Shown one piece after another: positions 50,799 to 63,936 of a stretch of 64,000 bases of DNA. Source of the DNA: Paulownia fortunei (lineage: Eukaryota > Streptophyta > Magnoliopsida > Lamiales > Paulowniaceae); the NCBI GenBank assembly GCA_019321725.1, contig CM033111.1:7130001-7194000 (forward strand). Reading direction: 5' to 3'. The notes beneath the pieces are model-generated. The model saw only the letters and a list, made by a program, of their open reading frames with translations, was not told the origin of the DNA and did no database searches. The position numbers were made by a program, and so were the translations under genes. The stretch's first letter is position 1; every line of letters begins with the position of its first letter.

Positions 50799-53625
50799 TA
50801 AAAGATTAATATCATATATCCATAAAAGGAATATAGTTATCATTTTATTCCATTAAAAAATATGTCATTTAACAATTAGTTTCTTATCTCTACGTACATT
50901 AACAATACTATTAGTTTATGCAAACTTTTTTTTTTTTTTTTTATAAAATACATTCTACCCTGTTCTTTTGGAATTCCATTGTGCAAATTCAGGTCTATTG
51001 ATCAATAGCTGCCAGCTTTGATTTTTGAAAACCTTCTAAGTTTTAAATCTCACCAGCCGCCCCCACAGTTGTACAGCACCACATGGGCCCCAATCTGTCG
51101 GCCCATTCAACAACCAAATCAAACCGTTGGGAGCATTGAATTTCAATAAATGGAGTCGCATTTTATGAAATAGATAAAAAAAATTGACATTCTGTGATGA
51201 TAGCAGGCAAAGTAGCTCAACAGTCGCAAAGATTCCAAAGTAGCTCGACGGGTGAAAATTTAATGACTTTGATCAATCTATCACTAATTCGATGAGCAAA
51301 ACTTGTTTGAATTTCATTTTATAACTCTATTATTAAAAACTTGGATTATATTTATATAATATATATAAATACAAATAATTAAAAAATATTACTGTTTTTT
51401 TTTCAACTTAAAGTGTAATACTCATATTTTTAAATCATATTTAGTAAACGTATTATATGTAGTTTGAATTATACTTAATAAATAATATTCTATTTTAATA
51501 AATATTAGTAATATTATTTATAAGTATTAATTTAATATCATATAATTAAAATTTCCTAATTTGTGAATTTTTTTATTAAATAGTTATTTTCAAGTTGTAT
51601 TATAATTATAAATTAAACAATAGAGTTATACATATAAAATAATTTTTTATATAATTTAAAAATAAATACAAGTGCAATAAATATAAAGATAATATTAAAT
51701 TAAGTTCTATGTTTTCTCCATAATAATTCTTTTATATTTGTATCTTCGAATTCATACATCATTCAATTTCTTAATATGTGGTTAATTTTTTTACCGTAAT
51801 TTATAATAAAAACTTATAATATATTTATACATATTAAATGTCGAATATTTATCGTCTTGTATTTAACTAACTAGGTCGACTACTTCAGCTATAATTAATT
51901 TATAATTAATTTTTATTTTTTATTGAAAAGATCAAATTTATTGTTATATTACAATATCAATTTAGCATCTCCTTTCTCTTCTTCACAAGAAGGTAGAAAA
52001 AGTCTTCTATTCCTATTTCTATTGCTACTATGAATATGATGATGTGATATTTGAGCATGGGTGTGGAAGTAGACTAATTTGAAATAATGTACAATTTAAC
52101 TCATTATTTAAAATTTGTTCAAATGTGGGTTGAGGAGAACGGATGATGAAAAATGTTAGCCAGGTGTGGCCTGAAATTATGATTGATTATAAAATTTTAA
52201 AAATCATCTTAACTTGTACTGTACTCTACTATCATGGCTAATTTATTACATAAATTATTATTAAAAAATTAAATTAAATTTGTAGAGAGGTTTGGAATTT
52301 ATCCAAACCTCCTGACCCTAACTTGATTTATAAATTTAATTTAGTTATTTAAGTTAATAAATTATATTAATGTAGATTAATTTTGATTGTTGTAGTATTG
52401 AGATATTAATTAATTTATTCGTTCTTTACATATCTAGTGCTTTGTGAAAAATAGTGTATGAAAAATTAAGCGTGCTTAAATAATATTAAGTTTAAACTAT
52501 ATATATATATATATAGCTTAAAAAGTATTTTTTTCATCTTTTCTACTTTATTGGTTAAAATCATTCGACATTACTTAAAATCGTACTTTTGATTTTATTT
52601 AATAAAATCATAATTTAAAATTAATTTTTGACAAAACCAAATATAGCAATTCAATTTAATATTATTAAAAAAAGTTATAAACCACACTATAATCACCCTT
52701 ATTTAAAATTAAATAAATATACAAATAATCAGAGTGTCAATCTGTCGTTGACTTTGGGCATAAAGTTTTTTCTCCAGTGAGCTCCGTTAGTTCTACTTTC
52801 GATGTGCTAGCAAGTAATAGATTTGATATTTGGGAATTATTTCTTAATTTTTATTCGAGTATTATTCAAAATAATTTTAAAAAAAATCTGATAAAATTTT
52901 ATCAATATAATAAAATGTATCATTAAATTCATAATTAATTTATGAATGTATGAATATAAAACTCCTAAGTATGTTATAAAACAAATACATTTATGTGTGA
53001 AAATTGTCAATAAAATTATATTATATAATAAACTTGTATTTATGAATTGAAAAGAAAAATGCCTTATTGTAATGTAATTTTATTATAATAGGAATAAAAT
53101 TCAAAAAATAAATTGCTATATTATTAAAAAATTGCATAAATTTAATCACATCACTATTTATAAACCATATATACAGAAATCTGAAGTTCTCTAAAATTAT
53201 TATATTTTATTCAATTTATTTCCTAAAATTCAGAAATTTTGTATTATGCTACCAACTTTATTTTTTGCATTGAGTATGAATTGCTACTTCAAACAACTAA
53301 CAAATTTGTCACTAAAAATAAAAAAACGACCCCCACCCCACCACCCCCAACCCAATCCCCCAACACCCGGGCCACCCCACCCTTCCTGGGTTCACCCACC
53401 CCTAACAAATTTGCCTTCAACATTTGTCAAACCTTTGACCCTTATACCTCCCATCCCCACACCCTCCCAAATCTTAATTTATATACCAACAAAAGAATAT
53501 ATCATTTGTGTTAATCATTTCTCATTTTATCATTTTTGATAAAATCAAAACATCAAGAAATAAAGAAAATCTAAACGTGTACTTTATATAAGTGGAAGAA
53601 AATTGGAACGAGGAATTTGCCGGTT
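50799..53625. other. AT-rich intergenic DNA and upstream region of the ORMDL gene
   Basis: No gene was supported. 53320-53470 is C-rich on the plus strand (CCCCACCCC words), which creates Pro-rich open frames that I regard as artefacts. This tract lies 150-300 bp before the ORMDL start and could belong to its promoter. Confidence 0.5.
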
Positions 53626-56600
53626 ATGGCGAATTTGTACGTGCGGGCGGTGCCGACGACGGATCTGAATCGGAACACGGAGTGGTTCACGTACCCTGGT
53701 GTATGGACCACGTACATCCTAATATTATTCTTTTCATGGCTGGTGGTGCTCTCTGTTTTCGGCTGCTCTCCAGGCATGGCGTGGACCATCGTTCATCTCT
53801 CTCATTTCATTGTACGTTTTTTTTTTTTTTCTTTTTGGGTTTTATATATTTTCCTTATTTGATTAATTCGTTTATGTTCATGCATGTATTATATTATGTG
53901 CAATGTGATGATTGTGTTGTTAGGGATTTATTTACTGTTTTGACTGGTAAGATTTTGTTGATTATTTGGTTCCGAGGTTAGCTGGGAGGCGGTGATTTTT
54001 CTTGACAAGAATTTGATTTTTAGTGCTATTTAATTTTTATTTTAATTGTTTTGTATCCTGAGGGTTGAGTTGTGAGTGGCCATGCCGATGAGTATTTTGT
54101 TGAATAAGGATTAGGGATACTGATTGCAACCTTTGATTTTATATAAAGAAGGAGTTTAGCAATTAAATATACTTCTATGATGCCAAACCGAATTTTAGCT
54201 TTGCATGAGTTAAATGTGGAATTTAGTTTCCTCTGATACTCGATATTGGTTGAATTGTGTGATGGTAGAAGATCATGGGGCTTAGGGGCAAATCATCGGG
54301 AGAATCGATTTTAATAAAGTCCTTCAAACTTGAGTGTGAGAGAGTGGATTTTGTGATAGTTGATTCACTGATTCAACTTTGAGAATTACATTCCGTTGAA
54401 CATAAATAGGAGAGATTGTGTTGAAGTAAACATCAGTGTTGAAAAGTATATCAGCCCCCTAACTGATTGTTGCATTATGCTTATGTTGCTTGTTGGGGAT
54501 ATTTTAAAAGAACTTGAATATATTTTAGAGGAAAGTGGAGAGGTTCTCTACTCATAATTGTCCTACTAAATTACACTTAATATATTTACTCACTTTCTTC
54601 TTGCTTACAAAAACTGCAGCATATATAGTTGTAGAAAGATGAATGAAAACACCACATCAAATGACTCCTAAGATTCTCATCTCTAATTAAATACAAGACT
54701 TCAACAACTTATATTTACCTAGAGGCTATCAGGCACTCACCTAGATTTCATCTTTATTAAGTAATCTCTGACCAAATCACTAAATCAAGTTTTCTTCCCA
54801 ACAGTTATTTCTGTTGTTTAGCAGCTAAAGTAGAAACGCATGTGTTTTCAAACTCAGTCCAAAAAAGTGTTCCTGTGTGATTTTTGTCTGTTCATACACA
54901 TTGCAATGACCTCCATCATCAGTTAATCCACAAGGCGGGTGAGCTTCTTGCAAATGGCAAGTTCGAAAGCTCCTTCACCCAACTTTATATGGATGAGTTA
55001 TTATGTCATTTGTTGATGGGAAAATAGTTCCATTAATTGGTTAACCCTGTAGATCATATCTCATTCTCCCATGGTTGAACCTTGTTGGACTTTTTGTTCA
55101 AAGAATAGTACCATGAAACACTTTGTGTTTCTGTGATGAAAATTTTAATTTCATTTTTTTTTTAACTTTTTGCCCCCTTAAAAAGTTACATGATATCATA
55201 TTCAATTATGCCTCACCAAAGTATGTTTGACTGCGAAACAAATAACTCAACCAAGATAGTCAATTGTTGATGATGGGGTATCTAAATCTTTGCAACTAGA
55301 TAACTTACATGATTCATATCTGAATAATTGCAGAAATAGTGAACAAAATTGTTTATTTTCCATTATAAAGTGCTTTGGAGCTTGATGGATTTGAAAGTGC
55401 TTTTATTTATGTAAATAGATATAATTACGAATTTGTGTTCAGGTCACGTATCACTTCTTTCACTGGAAGAAGGGGACACCGTTCGCAGATGATCAGGGTA
55501 TCTACAATAGGTTGACTTGGTGGGAGCAAATAGATAGTGGCAAGCAACTCACTCCTAATAGGAAGTTTTTGACAGTCGTACCTGTAGTGCTGTAAGCCTT
55601 CTCTCAAATTTTCTTTATTTTTTTCTTTTTCATTTGGGGTTTGGTGCTGATTAGTCATGCCACATTTGTCTTATAAAGTGATGTATTGTTATTTTATGCG
55701 GCCTATGGATCAGTTTCGGTGCCTTATTAATGATAAATGATCAGCTTGAAGCTGTGATTTCTTGTCACTACATCTTTTATCATTAAGCATTAATCTTGAT
55801 AGTTATATCATCATTGTGTTCATATTCTTTGACCTTAAGTTTCCATCTCATGGGAAGGATAGGAGAAGCGGTTGACCAGGGGAGGAGGAAAAGAACTGGG
55901 AGGGAGTGTGGGGCAACACCTACGAATGCAGAATTCCCAATATCTCCTGTTACAGAGTAGGAAGAAGGGACTGAATGAGAAAGAGCAATAAACCTTATCA
56001 ATTTTTGTGAGGATAGTAGTCCTATAGTTTTTTTCTTCTTTGGTAAACATATTGATCACATTAAAATCTTGAAAAGTTTATTCTATTTCCCTTGCTCGTC
56101 TGCTTCTCCTTTATGATACCCATCAAACAAGATTCTCCTTTAAGAGAATAATGTCTCCTTAGAGTTATCAATACATTATGTGTCCTGCATTCAGCAGTGA
56201 GATTCTGTAAGCCTGAAATGCAATACTTAGAGAATTGGTGGCAAGTTTGTTTACTTGCAGATCTTGCTTGCAGTAGCATTTATTGGCCTGTGATATGGTT
56301 GAGTTAGTGAATAATTGAGTATATGCTATTTCATGTTTTTTTTTTTGTGAACAATTATTGCATGACTGTGGTACATCTAGTTTGCATATCCTTGTTAATC
56401 ATCATTCTATTGCTAATGCCCCAACATCACATACATTAGCTGGAGTTTGCTTAGAAAATTCTCCACAGTTCAAGCTGAATACATTTAAGCAGTCAGTAAA
56501 CCTTATGTGCTTGTGATTTTTTTGGTTGATGTGGTAATACTTGTCCGTAAGATAATTTCAATAGGCATTTGGGTGAAATTTTTATGTGCAAATTCCACTT

Positions 56601-58275
56601 TTCCCTTTTACTTTTAAGCTGCCTTTCTCTTACAGACACACATTAATAGTTATTATTCTCTGGCTTGTGTTTTCTAACTGTGATTGTCTCTTTATCTTCC
56701 ACTAACCTTCTGTGGAAGTTATATACTTGTACAATTTGCGAAGTACGATCTACATGCATTTCTTGTTATAGAACTTTTGTAAGTTTCCATGACACATTGC
56801 CATCTTTCCTTAAGGCTACATCTAAAATAAACCTCAACATTTCAATGCCGTCTTTTACACTTTATGTTTCAACCTGTAACAGATAGGGTTTACCCGTTTG
56901 TTATCCTTGCATTTCACAGTTGATGGACTGTGCATGTTTTAACTTGTTCTTTGTTTTTTAAAACTAGTTTGGAAAGTAATTTAGAGTTATCAGACGCAAT
57001 ATATTGACTTTCTTAACTGAACTAGTTTGACATGAACTGTAATTGAACTCATTTTTCTCTCTCTCTTTTTTTTTTTAATCTCATGCAAAGTAAATTGACT
57101 GAGTTAAAATATGGCTTTGAATGTGGAGTCTGGAAGGATGTGAAATTGATTTAAAGCTGTGTTCAAATGTGATTATATTTATCAGTTTTCTTCTTAATGC
57201 AACTACATTTAAGTTTTGTGTTAAATCTGTTGGATACTGGAAAACACGGATCATGGCCTGGAAAGGCATTACCTTGGTGCAACATTTATTTAAACAATGT
57301 GAAGCTTAAATTTTGATATATTTAATTTTAAATGTTAATTGGTCCATTAAATGTTTCATATGTTTTTTCCCTGATGTTTGACTTACATCTGTGAAACACA
57401 ATTGGTGGAAGGGGCTTGCTAAAATGAAAAATAAGCTGTTGGAAGATTGGCTTATGATGGTTAAACAAGTTCCCCACTGATCTAACTTGATGGACCTGAG
57501 GCACTGTCAAGTTCGTGTGTAGCTCCTATTTCCTAATGGGAATCTTGAAAGCATGCAATTTATGTTTTGAAGATCTGCTGAAGTGATAAATGAGATACAT
57601 TTTTATGTCTGTATGTATAGAAATGTGTTTTAGGGTTCTGCATTGCGGTTTTTATATTTCCTTAGTTTTAACCGATTTTATTATGCAATCTGACCTCCTC
57701 CACCAACTTGGTTGATTATCTTGTACAATGCATCAACTTTTTGCATGACATTTTTCCTCTTGCTTTATAGAGGTATTTCATTTTATTATTGGCTTTGACT
57801 TTTCATATGCCAGTATCAACTTGTAAAATTCCTTTCTTAGTGTTTTAGTGTACCTTTCCTTTCTTCTTGTCCACAAAATCACATTGATGCTTTATTCTTT
57901 CTTTTTCTGGTGCTTTTACTCTTGAGCTTGTGCTGGTTGTACGTGTTGGGTTTCAAAGAATGGCACTTCAAGTGGAATATCCTTTTTGATGAAAGAGTCC
58001 CTTTTGTGACTAATCAAAGAGGAATATCTAATATTGTTTTTTTATGCATTTGGCCGCTTGACTAGTAAGATCAAATAAATTTCTACAGACACAAATCTAT
58101 TTATCCTTATGGCTTATATTTTTTTTCTTTTGGCAGGTACTTGATAGCCTCACACACAACTAACTATCAACATCCTATGATCTTCTTCAACACACTAGCA
58201 GTTTTTATTCTGGTGGTTGCCAAGTTCCCACATATGCATAAAGTTCGTATATTTGGAATCAATGCCGATCAATGA
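53626..58275 (+). CDS. ORM: ORMDL family protein, regulator of sphingolipid synthesis
   Basis: Three exons, 53626-53811, 55443-55591 and 58137-58275, join in phase with GT..AG introns and give 157 residues, the normal size for the family. The N-terminus MANLYVRAVPTTDLNRNTEW leads into hydrophobic segments at about 27-48, 50-68, 105-116 and 125-140. Family signatures include EWFTYPGVWTTYI, SPGMAWTIVHL, HWKKGTPFADDQGIYNRLTW, NRKFLTVVPVVLYLIASHTT and the C-terminal HMHKVRIFGIN. ORM proteins sit in the ER membrane, bind serine palmitoyltransferase and restrain sphingoid-base synthesis, the first step of ceramide production; this role is by family. Relative to the Arabidopsis proteins as I recall them, it has a few extra N-terminal residues before YVRAVP. 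Both introns are large (1.6 and 2.5 kb), and I found no nested gene in them. Confidence 0.97.
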
Positions 58276-58857
58276 GTTGAGGTCCATAAAATATCCCATT
58301 GCAGCTTTACCTTTAGCTCTATCATCTTCGTCAATACCGCTGTTGAGAATGTGCGGCTGTGCAGCGTGTGAACTGGGAACTGGGAACTGGAAAGGATAAT
58401 ATCACTTATATTTAGTGCTAAACTTCTCAGAAGCTGGATATTCTCTGTATGACCTCTTTAAAGTCAATTTCCGAAGTTCGCATAAGCTATACATTTTTCT
58501 TTTACTTTATTTCATAGATGCAGAAACTTAAGTAGCCCGTTTTCTCCAGATAAAGGGGATTGCTAGTGGAGTGGCTTATCCTTGTTGAGTGGTTGATGTT
58601 CGCATTAAGTTTAGGGATGGTACAAGATTATAGGGGACAATCTTCTATTTCTCTTTATAAATTGTGGTTCTAAAGACTTGGGATTTGTTTTGATTATATT
58701 TGTTGCACTGATGTTCTCAGAGGCCCTACCTTGTCTGAGAGAATTACATCCCTTAAGAGAGGGGTTATATATATATATATATTAAACATATTTATGCATT
58801 ACGATTAAGAATGGAAAATCCTATAGATTAAGGAAAACAATTGCTTTGCACATTATT

Positions 58858-59148
58858 ATGTGCTTGTTCTGGTGTATCAGTCTACTGTTTGGTGTTTCGT
58901 TGTCCTCTTTTCCTTTTAGTTTGTACATGTGGTTTTATTCGGACGTATACTGCCATAATGGTGGGTGCTATGACTGTGAGAATTGTTTGTCTAATACGCC
59001 TAACAACATGTGTACATGTCGAGAAAGTTCTTGTGCGCACCACATATTGTCTGCTCAAACCAATGATGATATGACACTTAACATAGTTCCCATCCCTGAT
59101 TTACATCTATTTAATTTGTTATTATACATTTTGAGAAATTTGTACTGA
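58858..59148 (+). CDS. Candidate small cysteine-rich secreted protein (doubtful)
   Basis: A 96-codon frame begins with a hydrophobic stretch (MCLFWCISLLFGVSLSSF) like a signal peptide. It continues with a Cys cluster, CHNGGCYDCENC followed about 8 residues later by CTCRESSC. That layout is seen in small secreted Cys-rich peptides. Against it: the frame lies about 580 bp after the ORMDL stop, overlaps a second open frame in another phase, has no visible intron and matches no family I know. It may be a chance frame in a 3' region. Confidence 0.2.
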   Translation: MCLFWCISLLFGVSLSSFPFSLYMWFYSDVYCHNGGCYDCENCLSNTPNNMCTCRESSCAHHILSAQTNDDMTLNIVPIPDLHLFNLLLYILRNLY

Positions 59149-61686
59149 CTCACTTGGTTATTCCTTAAATAAAATTGTGAGTTTTTGAATGATGATATAA
59201 TAATGTTATAAAATAAAATATTGATTCCATTATCCGTAATTTTATGTGGACCAAATTAGGTTTGATGCAATGAGGTAAATGTAATGATGGTGTGTTTGGA
59301 TTGAGGAGTAGTGGGATTTTGCTGTTTTGTTAAGAAGAAAACTTGTTTACACGTAAGAAAACCATTGACGTGAAGTGCGATTGGCTTGGAATGGTTGTAG
59401 CTTTGGAGAGAGAGGAGATCTGAGAAATGAGGCATTTGTTGGTTAAAGAGTAGAGAGTAGCTCGCCAGCACATGTAGAGTAGGTGCATTGACGTGTTATA
59501 TTTAGTGGCGGTTTTATTGCAGAAACAAATGAACGTGCAACGTAGAATTGGCAAAACGATAAAATAGTACGGAAGCATACCATAGATGCTCCCTCTCTCT
59601 CTGCTCTCTCTCTTGTCAATATTGAAGTCAATTTCATTACAACTGATTTTATACTTAGTGTAATTCCTTCTCACTTTTAAGGTGAGTAATCACCCAAGAC
59701 TCAAGAACAAAATGTATTTATTTCTTGTCAAATTCTTTAAAATTGCATATAAAATCTTTTAAAATTTTTGGTAAAATTTAAAAAAAAAAGAATTTATAAG
59801 CTCCTAAAATAAGATATTATGATATGTTTTTTTTTTTATTTTAAAGTAAGGAATTCTAATTTATTATCAAAATAAGATTTTATTTTAACAAACTCTTTCA
59901 ATTTTGATAAGTTTAATTATAAAATTATTATTATTAATTTAAAAAGCTTCATAATCTTATTTTATTAAAATACTCTAATATTTTTAAAATAAAATTTAAC
60001 ATTTTATAAATTTCAAAAATATTTTATAATATAAGAATCTTTTAAACAAACACCCTCTTAGTTAGGTACGATTCTTGCATGTGGTTGGCTGCAACCCATG
60101 AGATACTGCAGGGCATAGAGAGTACAGCTCAATAAAATTTTCATCTTTGATAGGCCAAGAATGAGTCCCAACTGGGATATACGTCCGGCTCAGTTTTTAG
60201 CATACATTGCCACAATTAATGGTCTTATTAACCATATCAGGATTTTTTGTTAAAAAAACACTCGACTTTCATTACCATTTTATTCTTGGTATTCAAAGGA
60301 AAATGATTCAGCAGTGCATGAGCTTTCTATCTTCCTTATCATCCAATCACCAAAAGAGGAAGAAAGCATAATTGAGTACAAAAACTGGAAACCACGCCGA
60401 AAATAGACTCATCCATCAATGGTGGTGGACTGGTGGTGCTGCACATTAGGGCTGGTGATTATGCCCCCACCCCACATAGTGGTTTACAGCAAATAACATG
60501 AAATATATATATATATATATATGTATAAACAAATCTTGGGGTCTAGATCTAAGATGGATATTGAGTAAGTTGGGGGGGCGGGGGGGGGGGGATTATTCCT
60601 CAGAAGCACACTTGCCTAGGGGAATGTTTGTGGGGTCCATTGAATGACCAAAAGTGAGTAGGGTTTCTCAGATCTTTCTCAATCTTTCAAGTTGAAAGAG
60701 AAAAGGGAAACATGGCATGGGGAACTCATCATCACCCCCTTGAAAAAGAACTTGTAGTTGTTCATGTAAATGTTGGCAAAAAATGTGATTGAATTGAATA
60801 AGTCTTTCTCACAGTTCAGGCCTGTTTGGATACACTAGTAGGTAATTTTTTTTTTTCTTTTTTGAAGAAGCAGGTCTACAAACTACCAGCTAGACCTCAA
60901 GGACTTCTTAATCCATCACAAATTAATCTCAAAGCAAAATGGAGACACACCATGAAAACAAACCTGGCCTGCCTTGAACATATTTCCTCAGTGCTGGTGA
61001 TGGGAGCTCACAATTTGATTCTCATGATCCCAAAATTAACATGTACTGAAAATAAGAAAAAGGTGTACATGTGTGTTTGTATTAGGTTTCAAGGTATGGA
61101 AAAGCTACAACTATTATCAACTTCTAGATGAAAATTAAATATTTAATGGCCAATCAAGAGAATTATCATCCCAAAGCATCATCATAGCTGCTGAAGAAAA
61201 GAGAGTAGATTAGACTGAAAATCTTTCATCACAAAAGCTCAATACAAATTCAGTTATACATAATTAATTTATCTTTATACCAGGCAAACCAATGACACTT
61301 AACAGTTGGGCTCCCTCTTGCCTCTCCATTCTTGATAGAAGAATTTTGTAGTATAATAATCTCAGACAGGCTTGTTGCCCTTCAAAAATCCGGGCTTTAC
61401 GTCTTCATCCTCTTCTTCTATCACTACACAGCATCCCAATTACTCGCTGTAAACTGAAGCCATATCTAAAACAAGCTTCTAAGTCCAACATGATCAAAGG
61501 GTAAAAGATAATTAAGCTTAAAGAAAAGAGAGGAAAGATAACCCTGGAGCCCTATAAGTTAGTTTTTTTGAAGAGATCCAAACAATTCATCACCATCACC
61601 CACCATGAGACACTAATAAGCTTTAAAAAAAATAATATAAATATAAATATAATTCCTGGAATAATATTGTATACTATATCAGTTGT
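59149..61686. other. Intergenic DNA
   Basis: No gene supported. Noted within it: an AT run at about 60509-60522, an interrupted G tract (GGGGGGGCGGGGGGGGGGG) at about 60572-60591, and ACACCC/GGGTGT-type words near 59285 and 60050 that may be ends of an old hAT or Tourist-like element. The last few hundred bases (61150-61686) are the probable 3' UTR side of the Dof gene. Confidence 0.45.
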
Positions 61687-63031
61687 TTACCACGATCCTC
61701 CACCTATCACTCCATTCCAATAACCAGTGGAATCTCCATGTTGATCTCTATTTTGTTCACCATCATTAGTGTTACTTGAGACCTGCTTCAAATCTTCAAA
61801 TGGGAAAAGAAGCTTCCCATTTGTCTCTTGTACCGCCTGGAAACTTCCATAATTACTTCCAAGCCCATCAAGGGAGAAGTTGAGAGAAGGCTTGAATTCA
61901 GGCAAAGGAAACCCTGATGAGTAAACTGTGCTTGGATCAGAGCTAGTAACAACTGGCAATGGCATGAAGGAATTCAAACCCCTTGATGTTGTTGAGAGTC
62001 CATTCAAGAGCTCCAAAGAAGACAGATGATGAGGTGAAGCTGATGATGAAGAAGGGTTTTGCAATTCCAGCTTGGTGCTGTTTTCATAGTTTGGAACTTG
62101 GATCATTTCAGTTATAGCCTTGATATCATGATGATGGATTGAGAATCCCAAGTTGAGATCTTGGGTTTCAAGGATTCTAGGGTTTTGTTGTGGGATTGGA
62201 GGTGGCACCAAATCAGGGAGTTTCTTGGATGAATTTGATGATGATGATGTAGAAGAAGAGGAAGATGATCTCTTGTTCTTTCTTGAACCCCCTCCAACTG
62301 GGATGTTTCTGAGAGATCCACCCTCAGTCCAGTATCTTCTGCATGTCTTGCAAAAATACCTTGGCTGTGAGAGACTGTAATTGTTGTAGTAGCAAAACTT
62401 AGTGTTGGTGGAATTGCACCTAGGACAGTTCAAGGCTTGTTCTTTCTGGGGCCTCACTTTTCTTTCCAGTGAAGGCTTTGGGCATGTTACTATCTCTTCC
62501 ATTGGTTTCACCACTATATCCTAAAAAGGCCAAAAAAAAAAACAAAAAACGAGAAAGTAATGAAAATTCTGCATAAAAGACACCAAAAGTTGAAGATCAA
62601 ACAAAGAAAATCAGCACCCCACAAATTCTCAGAGCAAAAGAAGATGCATATAGGAGAGAAACAAACAAATAAAGTCAGCTGCTTTACACTTTCCCAAAGA
62701 TCATAAACAACAGTAAAACAAGGGAAAAGGAACAAATAACAATAATAACAAATTTAATCTTTTTCACACTAGCTCCCTTTTCCACTGAGCAAAAGAGAGA
62801 GTGAAGTGCAAGAAGAACCAAAAAGAAAAAATAATTAAAATAAAGGGGGAAAAAGGTGAGGGCTGCACCATGAAGTATGGATACTATCATCTTTTCATAA
62901 AAGCATGTAACGAAGAGAAAACAACCCTCATGAACTCATTTGATAAAATGAAAATGGATGCAACTACAAAGAGATGGGGAGAAAAAGGTGATGGATCTCT
63001 GTACCTGAGGCCATTGAGCAGCTGTATCCAT
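61687..63031 (-). CDS. Dof zinc-finger transcription factor (DOF4.6/DOF1.8-type)
   Basis: Exon 1 (63031-63005) encodes MDTAAQWPQ and exon 2 (62520-61687) the rest, joined by a 484-bp GT..AG intron, giving 286 residues. The short first exon and the split just before (D)[10 protein letters not shown] are typical of one Dof subgroup. The Dof finger is complete: Cys 41, 44, 66 and 69 in the CX2CX21CX2C arrangement ([37 protein letters not shown]), followed by basic [10 protein letters not shown]. After it come a Ser-run linker and a Ser/Asn/Pro-rich activation-type C-terminus ending [10 protein letters not shown]. Dof proteins bind AAAG core sites. By N-terminal similarity this one resembles Arabidopsis DOF4.6 and relatives, expressed in vascular tissue. 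The exact orthologue is not certain. Confidence 0.95.
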
Positions 63032-63181
63032 GGGGGTCAAGAGGGAGGTGAGGAAGAAAGGAGAGAGTAATTAAGAAGTAAAAAAGCACCTGCTTTCTTG
63101 CAAGTGGTTTAAAAAGCAGGAAAAGGAATGTTTGAAATGGTTTATGGACGTTCTATGTCCTTTATGCGTGCAAGTGCCTGC

Positions 63182-63182
<1 letters not shown>

Positions 63183-63235
<53 letters not shown>
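63183..63235. repeat. (TG)n(AG)n microsatellite upstream of the Dof gene
   Basis: Eleven TG units (63183-63204) are followed by about fifteen AG units (63205-63235). On the Dof strand this reads as (CT)n then (CA)n, about 150 bp before the ATG, so it lies in the proximal promoter or 5' leader. CT/GA repeats at this position are common in plant promoters and may bind GAGA-type factors. Confidence 0.9.
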
Positions 63236-63237
<2 letters not shown>

Positions 63238-63819
63238 AGTGTATGTATGCTGTTCTCTGTCAAATACTTTCTTTCCTCCTGCGTTTTTCCTAGGAATAAT
63301 TACACAAACATCCCATAAATTTGGTCTAAACAAAAGTGGATTTTTCTTAAAATTTTGAAATTATTTACACATTTCGTAATATTTGTTGTTATTTTATATG
63401 TAGCCTCATCACTAGTCTCTCTCCAATGGAAAAAAATGATATTAGCCAAAAAAAAAAAAAACCAAGTTTGGATATTTTTAACAAAATACAAAAGGATAAA
63501 TTAAAATTACTGTAAATTCAAACCCTTCCAAAATATGATAAAATATTATCATGATAATGCCTTTTTTTTAATTCAAAATGAAAATATTAACGAAGACATC
63601 AATGCATGAACGTTGATATGGTATGGACTGGTCCTGATTCGCCATAGCCATATATGGGCTTCGAATCAATGGATTTAGTGTTTCCACGATCCATGTGTGG
63701 AAGTAATGAGCAGGATATCTACTTTGGAGGCCCACAAAGTTGAGGTAGTCAGAAGCTTATAGTGATCGTTCCTAAGTAGAAGGAGTCGTATCTCCTTATG
63801 GTCATCTACATGAAGTCAA

Positions 63820-63936
63820 GCCGATCTGACCCGATCAGCTCGGGAGATTTAATAAAAGATAACAGAGCGTGAGGCCGAGCCGACCTAGCCAGCTCAAAAA
63901 ATTTAATAAAAAATAGCATAAGGTCGAGCTGATATG
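63820..63936. repeat. Direct repeats of about 58 bp near the window edge
   Basis: Two copies of GCCGA-C-TGACC..AGCTC..ATTTAATAAAA-ATA..AGGCCGAG follow one another from 63820 and 63879, with the start of a third at about 63925. The GC-rich core differs from the local background. This looks like the edge of a retroelement LTR or internal region that continues past the window. Confidence 0.6.

Noticed and set aside
53239..53539. Two overlapping Pro-rich frames upstream of the ORMDL gene
   Set aside because: Generated by CCCCACCCC low-complexity DNA; more likely promoter sequence.
59283..60055. Possible 770-bp element with GGTGTGTTTGG and ACACCCTC ends
   Set aside because: The inverted ends are short and imperfect and no target duplication could be matched.
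62153..62380. Acidic plus-strand frame ([15 protein letters not shown])
   Set aside because: Antisense shadow of the Ser run and Dof finger in the Dof gene.
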